Below are positions 1 through 5,217 of a stretch of 7,137 bases of DNA, piece by piece. Source of the DNA: Roseibacillus sp. (lineage in GTDB: Bacteria; Verrucomicrobiota; Verrucomicrobiia; Verrucomicrobiales; Akkermansiaceae); contig PBTP01000132.1 of assembly GCA_002729275.1 (NCBI GenBank), positions 10,869 to 18,005 on the forward strand. The letters run 5' to 3'. A program made the position numbers and the translations under genes. The first letter of the stretch is position 1. Every line of letters begins with the position of its first letter. The notes under the pieces were generated by a model. It saw nothing but the letters and a program-made list of their open reading frames with translations. It made no database searches and had not been told where the DNA came from.

Positions 1-323
1 GCTGCAACGGGATATGCTCTGAAGAGTTTGAAGGTCTTCTTCTGGTGCTCTCTCACGAAGAGCTCCAGAAGGCCTTCTTCTTTCATAATACGGATGAAGA
101 CGGCGTTTCCGAAGCGCATACCGCTTGCCGATAAATCGGCCGATAGCCTGTCGCGAACCCTTTCGGCAACATCACGGGAACGATCCGAGGAGGGAAGCTT
201 CAGCTCGATATGCTGCTCGGAGTAAAGATGGCCCGTTCCGAGCAGGAGAGGAAATCCCGGGGAAAACGCCTTGATTGGCAGGCCGAATAGAAAAAATCGC
301 CAATGGGCCAAAAATCTTAACAT
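1..323 (-). CDS. YafK-type L,D-transpeptidase-family protein, N-terminal part (runs off left edge)
   Basis: The first 107 codons are present on the minus strand; the gene continues beyond base 1. The start is the first ATG after an in-frame TAA at 336-338. Residues 9-30 are hydrophobic and could act as a signal peptide or membrane anchor. The segment from about residue 45 resembles the start of the YafK family: a Ser-Asp-Arg-Ser turn, an amphipathic helix (51-66), then 'FGNAVFIRIMKEEGLLELFV' (71-90) and 'TFKLFRAYPVA' (97-107), which matches the family's 'GxPVFIRIFKEE..LELWV..F.LF.TYPI' pattern. Related enzymes are YkuD-fold periplasmic proteins that cut or form peptidoglycan L,D-linkages. The catalytic His and Cys would lie outside the window, so activity cannot be judged. 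No clear Shine-Dalgarno precedes the ATG. The gene is divergent from mtnP. Confidence 0.8.
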   Translation of the reverse strand, partial: MLRFLAHWRFFLFGLPIKAFSPGFPLLLGTGHLYSEQHIELKLPSSDRSRDVAERVRDRLSADLSASGMRFGNAVFIRIMKEEGLLELFVREHQKKTFKLFRAYPVA

Positions 324-326
324 GCG

Positions 327-335
327 GTTATACCA
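327..335 (-). promoter_or_regulatory. Possible extended -10 promoter element for the YafK-type gene
   Basis: On the minus strand the bases TGG-TATAAC match an extended -10 element (TGn plus 5 of 6 consensus bases). A start site about seven bases downstream would fall on or just inside the ATG at 323. This fits either a leaderless message or a start codon slightly further in, such as the TTG at codon 5. A TTGACT lies only 12 bases upstream, too close to be a normal -35. This is motif matching only. Confidence 0.25.
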
Positions 336-420
336 TTATTTTTGAGTCAAAAGAGACAGTAGTTTCTTCGTAGGAAAGTTTCTAATGGCGACGGCTCGCC
401 TGATTGCCCCGGAGGGTGTT

Positions 421-426
421 AGGAAA
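421..426 (+). promoter_or_regulatory. Ribosome binding site of mtnP
   Basis: AGGA of AGGAAA lies 7 bases before the ATG at 432. The same TTAGGAAA string precedes the TTG start of the next gene. A stronger GGAGGG at 411-416 is 15 bases from the ATG and so less well placed. An in-frame TAG at 420-422 rules out any earlier start. Confidence 0.55.
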
Positions 427-431
427 CCCTC

Positions 432-1340
432 ATGCAGCAGGAGAAGGATGGCCAGGCGGTGCCGGCAATTGGAGTCATAGGGGGGAGCGGCCTCTACGAG
501 ATGGACGGATTCATCCAAAGTGACGAACAGATAGTGGAGACCCCCTTCGGGCGACCATCTGATGCCTTGGTCGGGGGGACGGTAGCGGGCCGGCAGGTGT
601 GGTTTCTTCCAAGGCACGGCAAGGGGCATCGTATTCTTCCGCACGAAATCAACCACAGGGCAAATATCTGGGCTCTTCGTTCACTTGGGGTCCGCTGGAT
701 TATCTGCGTCACCGCGGTGGGAAGCCTCAGGGAAAAGTATGCTCCACGTTCCCTCGTTATTCCTGATCAGTATTATGATCGTACTACTCGTCGGGAGCAG
801 CATACCTTTTTCGGGTGTGGGATCGCGGCACACATCTCCTTTGGAGAACCGGTTAGCCATGGGCTTCGAGAGATCCTCGATACCGCCTCTGGGGTGGAAC
901 CTGGTCTTGAAGTCTTCAATGGAGGAACCTATGTGAACATGGATGGCCCTGCGTTCTCGACTCGTGCTGAAAGCGATGCCAATCGTCAATTGGGATTTGA
1001 CGTCATAGGAATGACAAATCTTCCCGAGGCCAAGCTTGCTCGAGAGGCCGAGATCGCCCTCGCTACCCTCTGCATGGTCACCGACTACGACTGCTGGCGG
1101 AATGAAGAAGTGAATGTCGATACGGTGCTGAGTCATTTACAGGCCAATTCGATCATGGCTCAGCGAATTATCGGGCGTGCGATTCCGCTCTTTCCGAACG
1201 AGGCGAACTGGCCTGAGCACCGTGCCCTCGACTCAGCAATCATTACCAGCCGGGAACTCTGGCCTGAGGAAACCTTCGAGAAGTTAAGTCCTATTTTAAC
1301 GCCTTTTGTGAACAGGGCGCCCGCGAGTAGCGGGAACTAA
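432..1340 (+). CDS. mtnP: S-methyl-5'-thioadenosine phosphorylase (purine nucleoside phosphorylase family 2)
   Basis: This 302-residue cytosolic enzyme is predicted to cleave 5'-methylthioadenosine with phosphate to adenine and methylthioribose-1-phosphate, clearing the by-product of polyamine synthesis and feeding methionine salvage. Motifs appear in family order: IGVIGGSGLY (13-22, phosphate binding), FLPRHGKGHRILPHEINHRAN (58-78), TAVGSLREKYAPRSLVIPDQ (94-113), GGTYVNMDGPAFSTRAES (164-181), VIGMTNLPEAKLAREAEIA (191-209) and TDYDCW (217-222). The DYD pair (Asp218, Asp220) is the usual mark of methylthioadenosine over inosine or guanosine specificity. The length is slightly above the usual 270-300 because of a C-terminal extension after about residue 255. 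The ATG is the first after an in-frame stop and has an AGGA at 7 bases. The deacetylase gene follows after 56 bases on the same strand. No other methionine-salvage gene is in the window. Confidence 0.93.
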   Translation: MQQEKDGQAVPAIGVIGGSGLYEMDGFIQSDEQIVETPFGRPSDALVGGTVAGRQVWFLPRHGKGHRILPHEINHRANIWALRSLGVRWIICVTAVGSLREKYAPRSLVIPDQYYDRTTRREQHTFFGCGIAAHISFGEPVSHGLREILDTASGVEPGLEVFNGGTYVNMDGPAFSTRAESDANRQLGFDVIGMTNLPEAKLAREAEIALATLCMVTDYDCWRNEEVNVDTVLSHLQANSIMAQRIIGRAIPLFPNEANWPEHRALDSAIITSRELWPEETFEKLSPILTPFVNRAPASSGN

Positions 1341-1383
1341 GGCGTGACAGCAGTCGGCTCAAAAGGTAAGGGTATGGGTCTTT

Positions 1384-1390
1384 AGGAAAG
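1384..1390 (+). promoter_or_regulatory. Ribosome binding site that selects a TTG start
   Basis: AGGAAAG ends 6 bases before TTG at 1397 but 21 bases before the first ATG at 1412. The spacing favours TTG as the start of the deacetylase. A 12-base string containing it (taggaaagtttc, 1383-1394) recurs exactly at 371-382, upstream of mtnP. Confidence 0.6.
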
Positions 1391-1396
1391 TTTCCC

Positions 1397-1414
1397 TTGA
1401 GCGATATTCTCATG
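1397..1414 (+). repeat. 18-base direct repeat, copy 1 (start of deacetylase gene)
   Basis: TTGAGCGATATTCTCATG matches the copy at 2211-2228 at 16 of 18 positions. Both copies begin at a possible start codon and read MSDILM in that frame. The two differences, TTG/ATG and AGC/AGT, leave the peptide unchanged. Confidence 0.7.
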
Positions 1415-2218
1415 TCTTTTCGACTTCTGACCCTTGCCCCTCTACTTGCGCTGGTCGCTTGTTTCTCAAGCAGCTGTTCCTCCCTTGAATCAGAGGGGGA
1501 AAAGCCCTCTACGATGGCGAATAACGGCTATCGATCGCCCTACCAAGCATGGCCGTCAGCGAGAAACCCTAACCTGAGCCTGTCCTCGCAATTTCCCAAG
1601 TCGATCGGGATCACTCACTCCCGTGGGCTTGGGCATCAGCCTTATATCGCGATGACTTTCGATGATGGGCCACATGCGAGTAACACCCCGCGCCTTCTGG
1701 ACATCCTACGCCAGCGGAATATCAAGGCGACTTTTTATGTCATCGGCAAAAACGTTGATAATTATCCTCACCTTACCCGCCGTATCGTAGCAGAGGGCCA
1801 CGAGATCGGTAATCACACTTACACTCATCGCAATCTGAAAAAACTCAGTGATGCGCAGGTATTGTCTGAGATGTCACGAGCACGGAGTTCCATTGTGAAT
1901 GCAACTGGTGTTCAGCCCAGGACCATGCGGCCGCCCTATGGGGCGATCTACCAGCGCCAACGTGAGCTGATCATGAACCGGTTTGGCTACCCAACGATCA
2001 TGTGGGCAGTAGACCCGCGTGACTGGCAGCGGCCGGGTATCAGCGTGGTGAAGAATCGGATTCTTACCAAGACGACTAATGGTTCAATTGTTCTCGCTCA
2101 TGATCTTCATGCTCCTACGGTAGCGGCAATGCCTGCGACCTTGGACGGTCTCCTCGCCAAGGGATTCAAGTTTGTGACCGTGTCTCAGTTGCTGAGCCAG
2201 AAGGCTCTGTATGAGTGA
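1397..2218 (+). CDS. Polysaccharide deacetylase lipoprotein (NodB homology domain, carbohydrate esterase family 4)
   Basis: The 273-residue protein has a lipoprotein signal peptide. A hydrophobic stretch (8-21) ends in the lipobox LVAC with Cys22 as the lipidated residue, so it should be anchored to an envelope membrane. A Ser-rich linker (23-80) leads to a complete NodB domain. Its motifs are TFDDGP (87-92; Asp89 general base, Asp90 metal ligand), HTYTH (140-144; His140 and His144 metal ligands), RPPYG (178-182), DPRDW (206-210) and IVLAHD (231-236; His235 general acid). All catalytic positions are intact. The family removes acetyl groups from N-acetylglucosamine polymers such as peptidoglycan or chitin-like glycans; the substrate here is unknown. 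The start is TTG, chosen by Shine-Dalgarno spacing. Starting at ATG 1412 would lose only five residues and keep the signal peptide. It is probably co-transcribed with mtnP and is followed by a strong terminator. Confidence 0.92.
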   Translation: MSDILMSFRLLTLAPLLALVACFSSSCSSLESEGEKPSTMANNGYRSPYQAWPSARNPNLSLSSQFPKSIGITHSRGLGHQPYIAMTFDDGPHASNTPRLLDILRQRNIKATFYVIGKNVDNYPHLTRRIVAEGHEIGNHTYTHRNLKKLSDAQVLSEMSRARSSIVNATGVQPRTMRPPYGAIYQRQRELIMNRFGYPTIMWAVDPRDWQRPGISVVKNRILTKTTNGSIVLAHDLHAPTVAAMPATLDGLLAKGFKFVTVSQLLSQKALYE

Positions 2219-2228
2219 TATTCTCATG
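2211..2228 (+). repeat. 18-base direct repeat, copy 2 (overlaps deacetylase stop)
   Basis: ATGAGTGATATTCTCATG spans the deacetylase stop codon (2216-2218) in a different frame. It opens an 18-codon ORF ending in TAG at 2265-2267 and preceded by GAAGG at 2200-2204, six bases from the ATG. Whether this micro-ORF is translated or is just a duplication remnant cannot be told from the sequence. Confidence 0.65.
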
Positions 2229-2297
2229 CATAGCTCCCGACAGGGTGCTGCGCGGTTTCAAGAGTAGAAATTCTGGGGCTCTGACTGTGAAATAAAA

Positions 2298-2330
2298 AAG
2301 CCGGGAGGTATTCTCCCGGCTTAATATTTT
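2298..2330. terminator. Bidirectional intrinsic terminator between convergent genes
   Basis: A perfect 10-bp stem (2298-2307 with 2313-2322) closes a 5-base loop, GTATT. On the plus strand it is followed by AATATTTTT, ending the mtnP-deacetylase transcript. On the minus strand the hairpin is followed by TTTTTTATT (2299 downward), which can end the EF-hand transcript. The stem is mostly G and C. Confidence 0.9.
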
Positions 2331-2354
2331 TAGAGGGTATCAACAGGCTGGAGC

Positions 2355-2828
2355 TCAGGCATCCGGCTTCTTGCCGTCTGGCTTCTTGCCGTCTGGCTTC
2401 TTGCCGCCCGGCCTCTGGCCACCTGGACGCCGACCACCTTCTGGGCGACCACCTTCTGGGCGACCACCTTCTGGGCGCCTGCCACCGCGGCGACCTTTCA
2501 TCGCTTCCTTGCGCTCTTCTTCATTGAGCTCACCGTCTCCATCCTTGTCATGCTTTTTGATAAACTCTGCTCTGCGAGCACTCATGGCTTCCTTACGCTC
2601 GTCCTCATCAAGTTTGCCGTCGCCGTTCTTATCAAACTTCTCGAGCATTTCCTTAGGGATCTGACGAGGCCCCCCACGGCGTTGGCCACGGCGCTCACCT
2701 TCACCTCGCTCACCCCGCTCGGCGCGTGGAGGTTTCTTTCCTTCTGTTTCCTCTTCAGCGAGAGAAGTCATCGATCCTGTTGCCATAAGGCCAAGAATCA
2801 CTGTGCATGTTTGGAGTGTCTTTTTCAT
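2355..2828 (-). CDS. Secreted EF-hand protein with charged, repetitive tail
   Basis: The 157-residue protein begins with a Sec-type signal peptide (basic MKK, hydrophobic 8-20, likely cleavage after SLA at 22-24), so it is exported. An Arg/Gly/Glu-rich linker (29-57) leads to two canonical EF-hand loops, DKNGDGKLDEDE (66-77) and DKDGDGELNEEE (94-105). Both have acidic or Asn ligands at positions 1, 3, 5 and 9 and Glu at 12, so both should bind calcium. The two units share the KEAM helix end and look like an internal duplication. From 112 the tail is Gly/Pro/Arg/Lys-rich: GGRPE repeats, then GGQRP, then KKPDG repeats, encoded by 15-bp DNA repeats. Similar small EF-hand proteins occur in Planctomycetes and Verrucomicrobia, with no general function known to me. 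The start has no clear Shine-Dalgarno. It converges on the deacetylase across a shared terminator and is divergent from cdsA. Confidence 0.85.
   Translation of the reverse strand: MKKTLQTCTVILGLMATGSMTSLAEEETEGKKPPRAERGERGEGERRGQRRGGPRQIPKEMLEKFDKNGDGKLDEDERKEAMSARRAEFIKKHDKDGDGELNEEERKEAMKGRRGGRRPEGGRPEGGRPEGGRRPGGQRPGGKKPDGKKPDGKKPDA
2371..2400 (-). repeat. 15-bp tandem repeat encoding KKPDG units
   Basis: Two perfect copies of ttgccgtctggcttc (plus-strand reading) are flanked by degenerate copies at about 2361-2370 and 2401-2415. The unit is 5 codons long, so gain or loss of copies keeps the EF-hand protein in frame. Confidence 0.9.
2431..2475 (-). repeat. 15-bp tandem repeat encoding GGRPE units
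   Basis: Three perfect back-to-back copies of cgaccaccttctggg (plus-strand reading) lie in the same gene as the KKPDG repeat. Identity at third codon positions suggests recent expansion, not selection for the peptide alone. Confidence 0.93.
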
Positions 2829-2845
2829 TTTCTATTCGATTGATA

Positions 2846-2861
2846 CACGGAATTTTCCGTG
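2846..2861. promoter_or_regulatory. Inverted repeat in the leader of the EF-hand gene
   Basis: CACGGAATTTTCCGTG has two perfect 7-base arms around a 2-base centre, starting 18 bases upstream of the EF-hand ATG. It could be an operator or fold as a 6-bp hairpin with a 4-base loop in the message. The palindrome is visible; any function is a guess. Confidence 0.4.
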
Positions 2862-2865
2862 CTGG

Positions 2866-2894
2866 TTGATGAAACTGGCGGTGAGAACCATAGT
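2866..2894 (+). promoter_or_regulatory. Weak candidate promoter for cdsA-dxr
   Basis: TTGATG (2866-2871) and CATAGT (2889-2894) each match 4 of 6 consensus bases with a 17-base spacer. It lies in the 149-base divergent intergenic region and would give a leader of roughly 75 bases. Matches this weak are common by chance. Confidence 0.2.
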
Positions 2895-2977
2895 TGCAGA
2901 TTATTTTTGTGATCTTACCAGTCCCGGGGTTTTGGCATTGCGCGCGTGAGAGCGAGGCGGTTTGATGCCACCAAACG

Positions 2978-3874
2978 ATGGTGTCTGCAACCAGTAATGG
3001 TTCCTCGCGTGCTGCATCCTTCCGGGCGCGGCTGCTAAGTACGATTCTCCTTTGGGGCTTCGTAGCGTTTGTTTTTGCCAGTGGTAAGCTGTGGTTGATG
3101 GGGGTCATGGTGGGCCTCTTCACCCTTGTTGGCAGTCTCGAATTCCTCGTCCTGACCCGGGAAGCTCCCGGACGGGAGTGCCGCAACTGGGGCTTTGTTG
3201 TGTGTGCGGGATTTCTTCTCTACACGCTTTTTCAAGCTCTTGGCCCCCAGAGCTCTTCCGGGAGTCATAACTTTCTTCCTGAAGTAGCCGGGGTGCTACT
3301 GGTTACCCTTGGATCCTTCTGCTTGCGATTACGCTTTCCCATTGAGGGTGATGCATCGGTGCAAGCAGTGAGCCTCGCGCTTCTGGGTTTTGTGTATGTC
3401 CCCGTGCTATTTGGGGGCTTTATTATCCGGTTGGCCCTCTACCCCCCCGAAGTAACCTCCGGGTTCTGGTTAATCCTGCTTGTTGTGGTCGTCGCTAAGT
3501 TTACCGATATGGGAGCTTATCTTGTTGGGACTTTGATCGGCAGACATAAAGCAATCCCCCACATCAGCCCGGCGAAGTCATGGGAAGGATATATTGGAGC
3601 TCTCTTCTTTGCGGGAGGAGGGGCATTCGCGATTCACGCCCTAGGTGGTGAGCATCTTTCATGGTTGGCGGGGCCCCACGTCCTTGGGTTGGGTCTCGTT
3701 GTTGCAATCGCTGCAATGGTAGGTGACCTGGCCGAGTCGATTCTCAAACGTAGCCTGCAGGTCAAGGACTCTGGCCAGATCCTGCCGGGTATTGGGGGTA
3801 TCCTTGATTTGATCGATAGTCTCTGTTTTGCACTCCCTGCAGCTTTCTTCTATCTGTATCTGCAGAGTTTGTAA
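2978..3874 (+). CDS. cdsA: Phosphatidate cytidylyltransferase (CDP-diacylglycerol synthase)
   Basis: The 298-residue integral membrane enzyme is predicted to make CDP-diacylglycerol from CTP and phosphatidic acid, the branch point to all bacterial phospholipids. Roughly eight hydrophobic segments are visible, around 20-36, 37-58, 71-88, 103-116, 130-153, 162-186, 205-222 and 234-250, plus a hydrophobic C-terminus from 281. Family motifs include FTDMGAYLVGTLIGRHK (175-191), ISPAKSWEG (196-204) and the C-terminal signature from Ser254: S-x-L-K-R, K263-D264, P270-G-I-G-G-I-L-D277-L-I-D280. Two signature positions are atypical: Ile272 replaces the usual His and Leu278 replaces the usual Arg. The acidic residues Asp264, Asp277 and Asp280 are kept. 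ATG 2978 is the first in-frame ATG after a TGA at 2963-2965 but has no well-spaced Shine-Dalgarno. dxr follows after 28 bases, so the two are probably one operon. Confidence 0.92.
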   Translation: MVSATSNGSSRAASFRARLLSTILLWGFVAFVFASGKLWLMGVMVGLFTLVGSLEFLVLTREAPGRECRNWGFVVCAGFLLYTLFQALGPQSSSGSHNFLPEVAGVLLVTLGSFCLRLRFPIEGDASVQAVSLALLGFVYVPVLFGGFIIRLALYPPEVTSGFWLILLVVVVAKFTDMGAYLVGTLIGRHKAIPHISPAKSWEGYIGALFFAGGGAFAIHALGGEHLSWLAGPHVLGLGLVVAIAAMVGDLAESILKRSLQVKDSGQILPGIGGILDLIDSLCFALPAAFFYLYLQSL

Positions 3875-3902
3875 GGCAGATAGAATTGCTGCGTCTGGCA
3901 CC

Positions 3903-5072
3903 ATGGAAACCAAGGACCTCAAACCCAGGAAAGTCGTTATTCTCGGTTCCACCGGATCGATTGGCACCAGTGCTCTTAAAGTTGCCCGTGATATTCCAGA
4001 CTACATGGAGATTGTGGGGCTTGCCGCGGGATCTCAGGGTGAGGCCCTCGGTGAGCAGGCTCGGGAGTTCGGGGTTAAGCACCTCTCGATTGCAGATGAG
4101 ACACAGCGCGAGACGGTATTATCCTCCGCCCCCTCAGGAAGTGAGGTTCATGTTGGCGAGCAAGGGCTCAGAGAGTTGGCATGTCTGCCGGAGGCAGACA
4201 TGGTCCTGATCTCAATCGTAGGAACTGCTGGGCTACAACCGGCACTGGATGCTATTGCGGCGGGTAAGGACCTGGCTGTCGCTAGTAAGGAAATTCTTGT
4301 GATGGCTGGCGAGATTGTGATGTCTGCCGCAGCAGAGGCAGGAGTGAATGTTCTGCCGGTCGACAGCGAGCACAACGCCATTTTTCAATGTCTTGAGGGC
4401 AATCCCGCTGGGCCTGACGCAGTGCGGCGCCTCCTGCTCACCGCGTCAGGGGGCCCATTTCGGACCGCCAGTCCAGATATGCTGAGTCAGGTTACTCCTG
4501 AGCAGGCCCTGAAGCATCCCACTTGGGAGATGGGTCGGAAGATATCCATCGACTCAGCCACCCTGTTCAACAAGGGGCTCGAGATGATCGAGGCCCGATG
4601 GCTATTCGGGGTAGAGATGGAACGGGTTGATGTTGTAGTTCACCCCCAGAGTATTGTGCATTCGATGGTGGAATTTATTGATGGAAGCGTGCTGGCTCAG
4701 GTTAGTACGACCGATATGTGTTTTCCTATTCAGTATGCAGTGACCTGGCCGCACCGTATCGCTCACTCGCTTGAGCCCCTCGACTTTGCGACTCTGGCTC
4801 GCTTGGATTTTGAGGAGCCCCGCGAGGAGGTGTTTCCTGCTTTGCGACTGGCCAGGGAGGCGGGAACGATTTGTGGGACAATGCCTGCGGTAATGAATGC
4901 TGCGAATGAAGTTGCAGTAGAGGCCTTTCTAAACGGGGTCATTCCGTTTCCGAAAATATGGGGTCTGGTCGAGGAGGTCATGGGACAGCATTCGGTCATG
5001 ATTAGTCCGTCCTTAGACGCTTTGATAGAGGCCGATAATGAGGCGCGCCAGAAGGCGCGATCCGGTCTCTAA
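3903..5072 (+). CDS. dxr: 1-deoxy-D-xylulose 5-phosphate reductoisomerase
   Basis: The 389-residue enzyme is predicted to convert 1-deoxy-D-xylulose 5-phosphate to 2-C-methyl-D-erythritol 4-phosphate with NADPH and a divalent metal, the first committed MEP-pathway step and the target of fosmidomycin. Visible motifs: GSTGSIG (15-21, NADPH binding), ASKE (127-130, usually ANKE), LPVDSEHNAIFQ (151-162), LTASGGPFR (179-187), HPTWEMGRKISIDSATLFNKGLEMIEARW (205-233, in pieces), VVVHPQSIVHSMVEF (244-258) and the C-terminal helical region with PAVMNAANEVAVEAF (328-342). Metal ligands Asp154, Glu156 and Glu227 are present, as are loop residues His205 and Trp208. The frame is open back to ATG 3828 inside cdsA, but ATG 3903 gives the normal family length and places the NADPH motif correctly. 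It has no obvious Shine-Dalgarno, so translation may depend on coupling to cdsA. rseP, the usual next gene, is absent. Confidence 0.96.
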   Translation: METKDLKPRKVVILGSTGSIGTSALKVARDIPDYMEIVGLAAGSQGEALGEQAREFGVKHLSIADETQRETVLSSAPSGSEVHVGEQGLRELACLPEADMVLISIVGTAGLQPALDAIAAGKDLAVASKEILVMAGEIVMSAAAEAGVNVLPVDSEHNAIFQCLEGNPAGPDAVRRLLLTASGGPFRTASPDMLSQVTPEQALKHPTWEMGRKISIDSATLFNKGLEMIEARWLFGVEMERVDVVVHPQSIVHSMVEFIDGSVLAQVSTTDMCFPIQYAVTWPHRIAHSLEPLDFATLARLDFEEPREEVFPALRLAREAGTICGTMPAVMNAANEVAVEAFLNGVIPFPKIWGLVEEVMGQHSVMISPSLDALIEADNEARQKARSGL

Positions 5073-5206
5073 GGAGAAGTCGGGAAGTTCCCGGGGATAC
5101 TATCATTCGATTCCGGGTGGAGGAATGGCCTCATCTGGTATAGAATCAGGAGTTCCTCATTTTCGTGAGGTAGCCGTCATGCGGCAGCCTCAAAGTCCGA
5201 TAATTC

Positions 5207-5211
5207 AAGGA
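5207..5211 (+). promoter_or_regulatory. Ribosome binding site that decides the protease start
   Basis: AAGGA lies 6 bases before ATG 5218, the start that puts a signal peptide at the N-terminus. A GAGG at 5167-5170 lies 8 bases before another in-frame ATG at 5179, so a 13-residue longer form is possible. The GAGG forms part of a small hairpin (5155-5160 with 5165-5170). Confidence 0.5.
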
Positions 5212-5217
5212 TTAGTC

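Noticed and set aside
327..350. TTGACT and TATAAC on the minus strand as a -35/-10 pair
   Set aside because: The spacer is only 12 bases, too short for a sigma-70 promoter; only the extended -10 reading is kept, at low confidence.
681..1136. 151-codon antisense open frame within mtnP
   Set aside because: It lies opposite a highly conserved enzyme gene and encodes no recognisable motif; it is a shadow of the coding frame.
2371..2475. Regularly spaced short repeats that might suggest a repeat array such as CRISPR
   Set aside because: The units are 15 bp, tandem, without spacers, and code in frame for the Pro/Gly-rich tail of the EF-hand protein.
2371..2843. Two 97-codon plus-strand frames opposite the EF-hand gene
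   Set aside because: They read as Pro/Ser/Leu-rich shadows of the repeat-bearing minus-strand gene, which has a signal peptide and two intact EF-hand loops.
2755..3186. 143-codon minus-strand open frame across the EF-hand start and cdsA start
   Set aside because: It overlaps two well-supported genes, has Arg-rich composition without motifs, and lacks a signal of its own.
3828..3902. Longer N-terminus for dxr starting at ATG 3828
   Set aside because: It would overlap cdsA by 47 bases and add 25 residues before the normal start of the family; ATG 3903 gives the expected length.
5081..5093. Palindrome cgggaagttcccg after dxr as a terminator
   Set aside because: It makes only a 5-bp stem with a 3-base loop and has no T-tract after it.
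5139..5144. TGG-TATAGA as an extended -10 promoter for the protease
   Set aside because: It matches only 4 of 6 consensus bases and has no -35 at a suitable distance.
5038..5217. Longer protease start at ATG 5038, 5125 or 5179
   Set aside because: 5038 lies inside dxr, 5125 has GGAGG almost touching the ATG, and all place a polar stretch before the signal peptide. 5179 remains possible but 5218 fits best.
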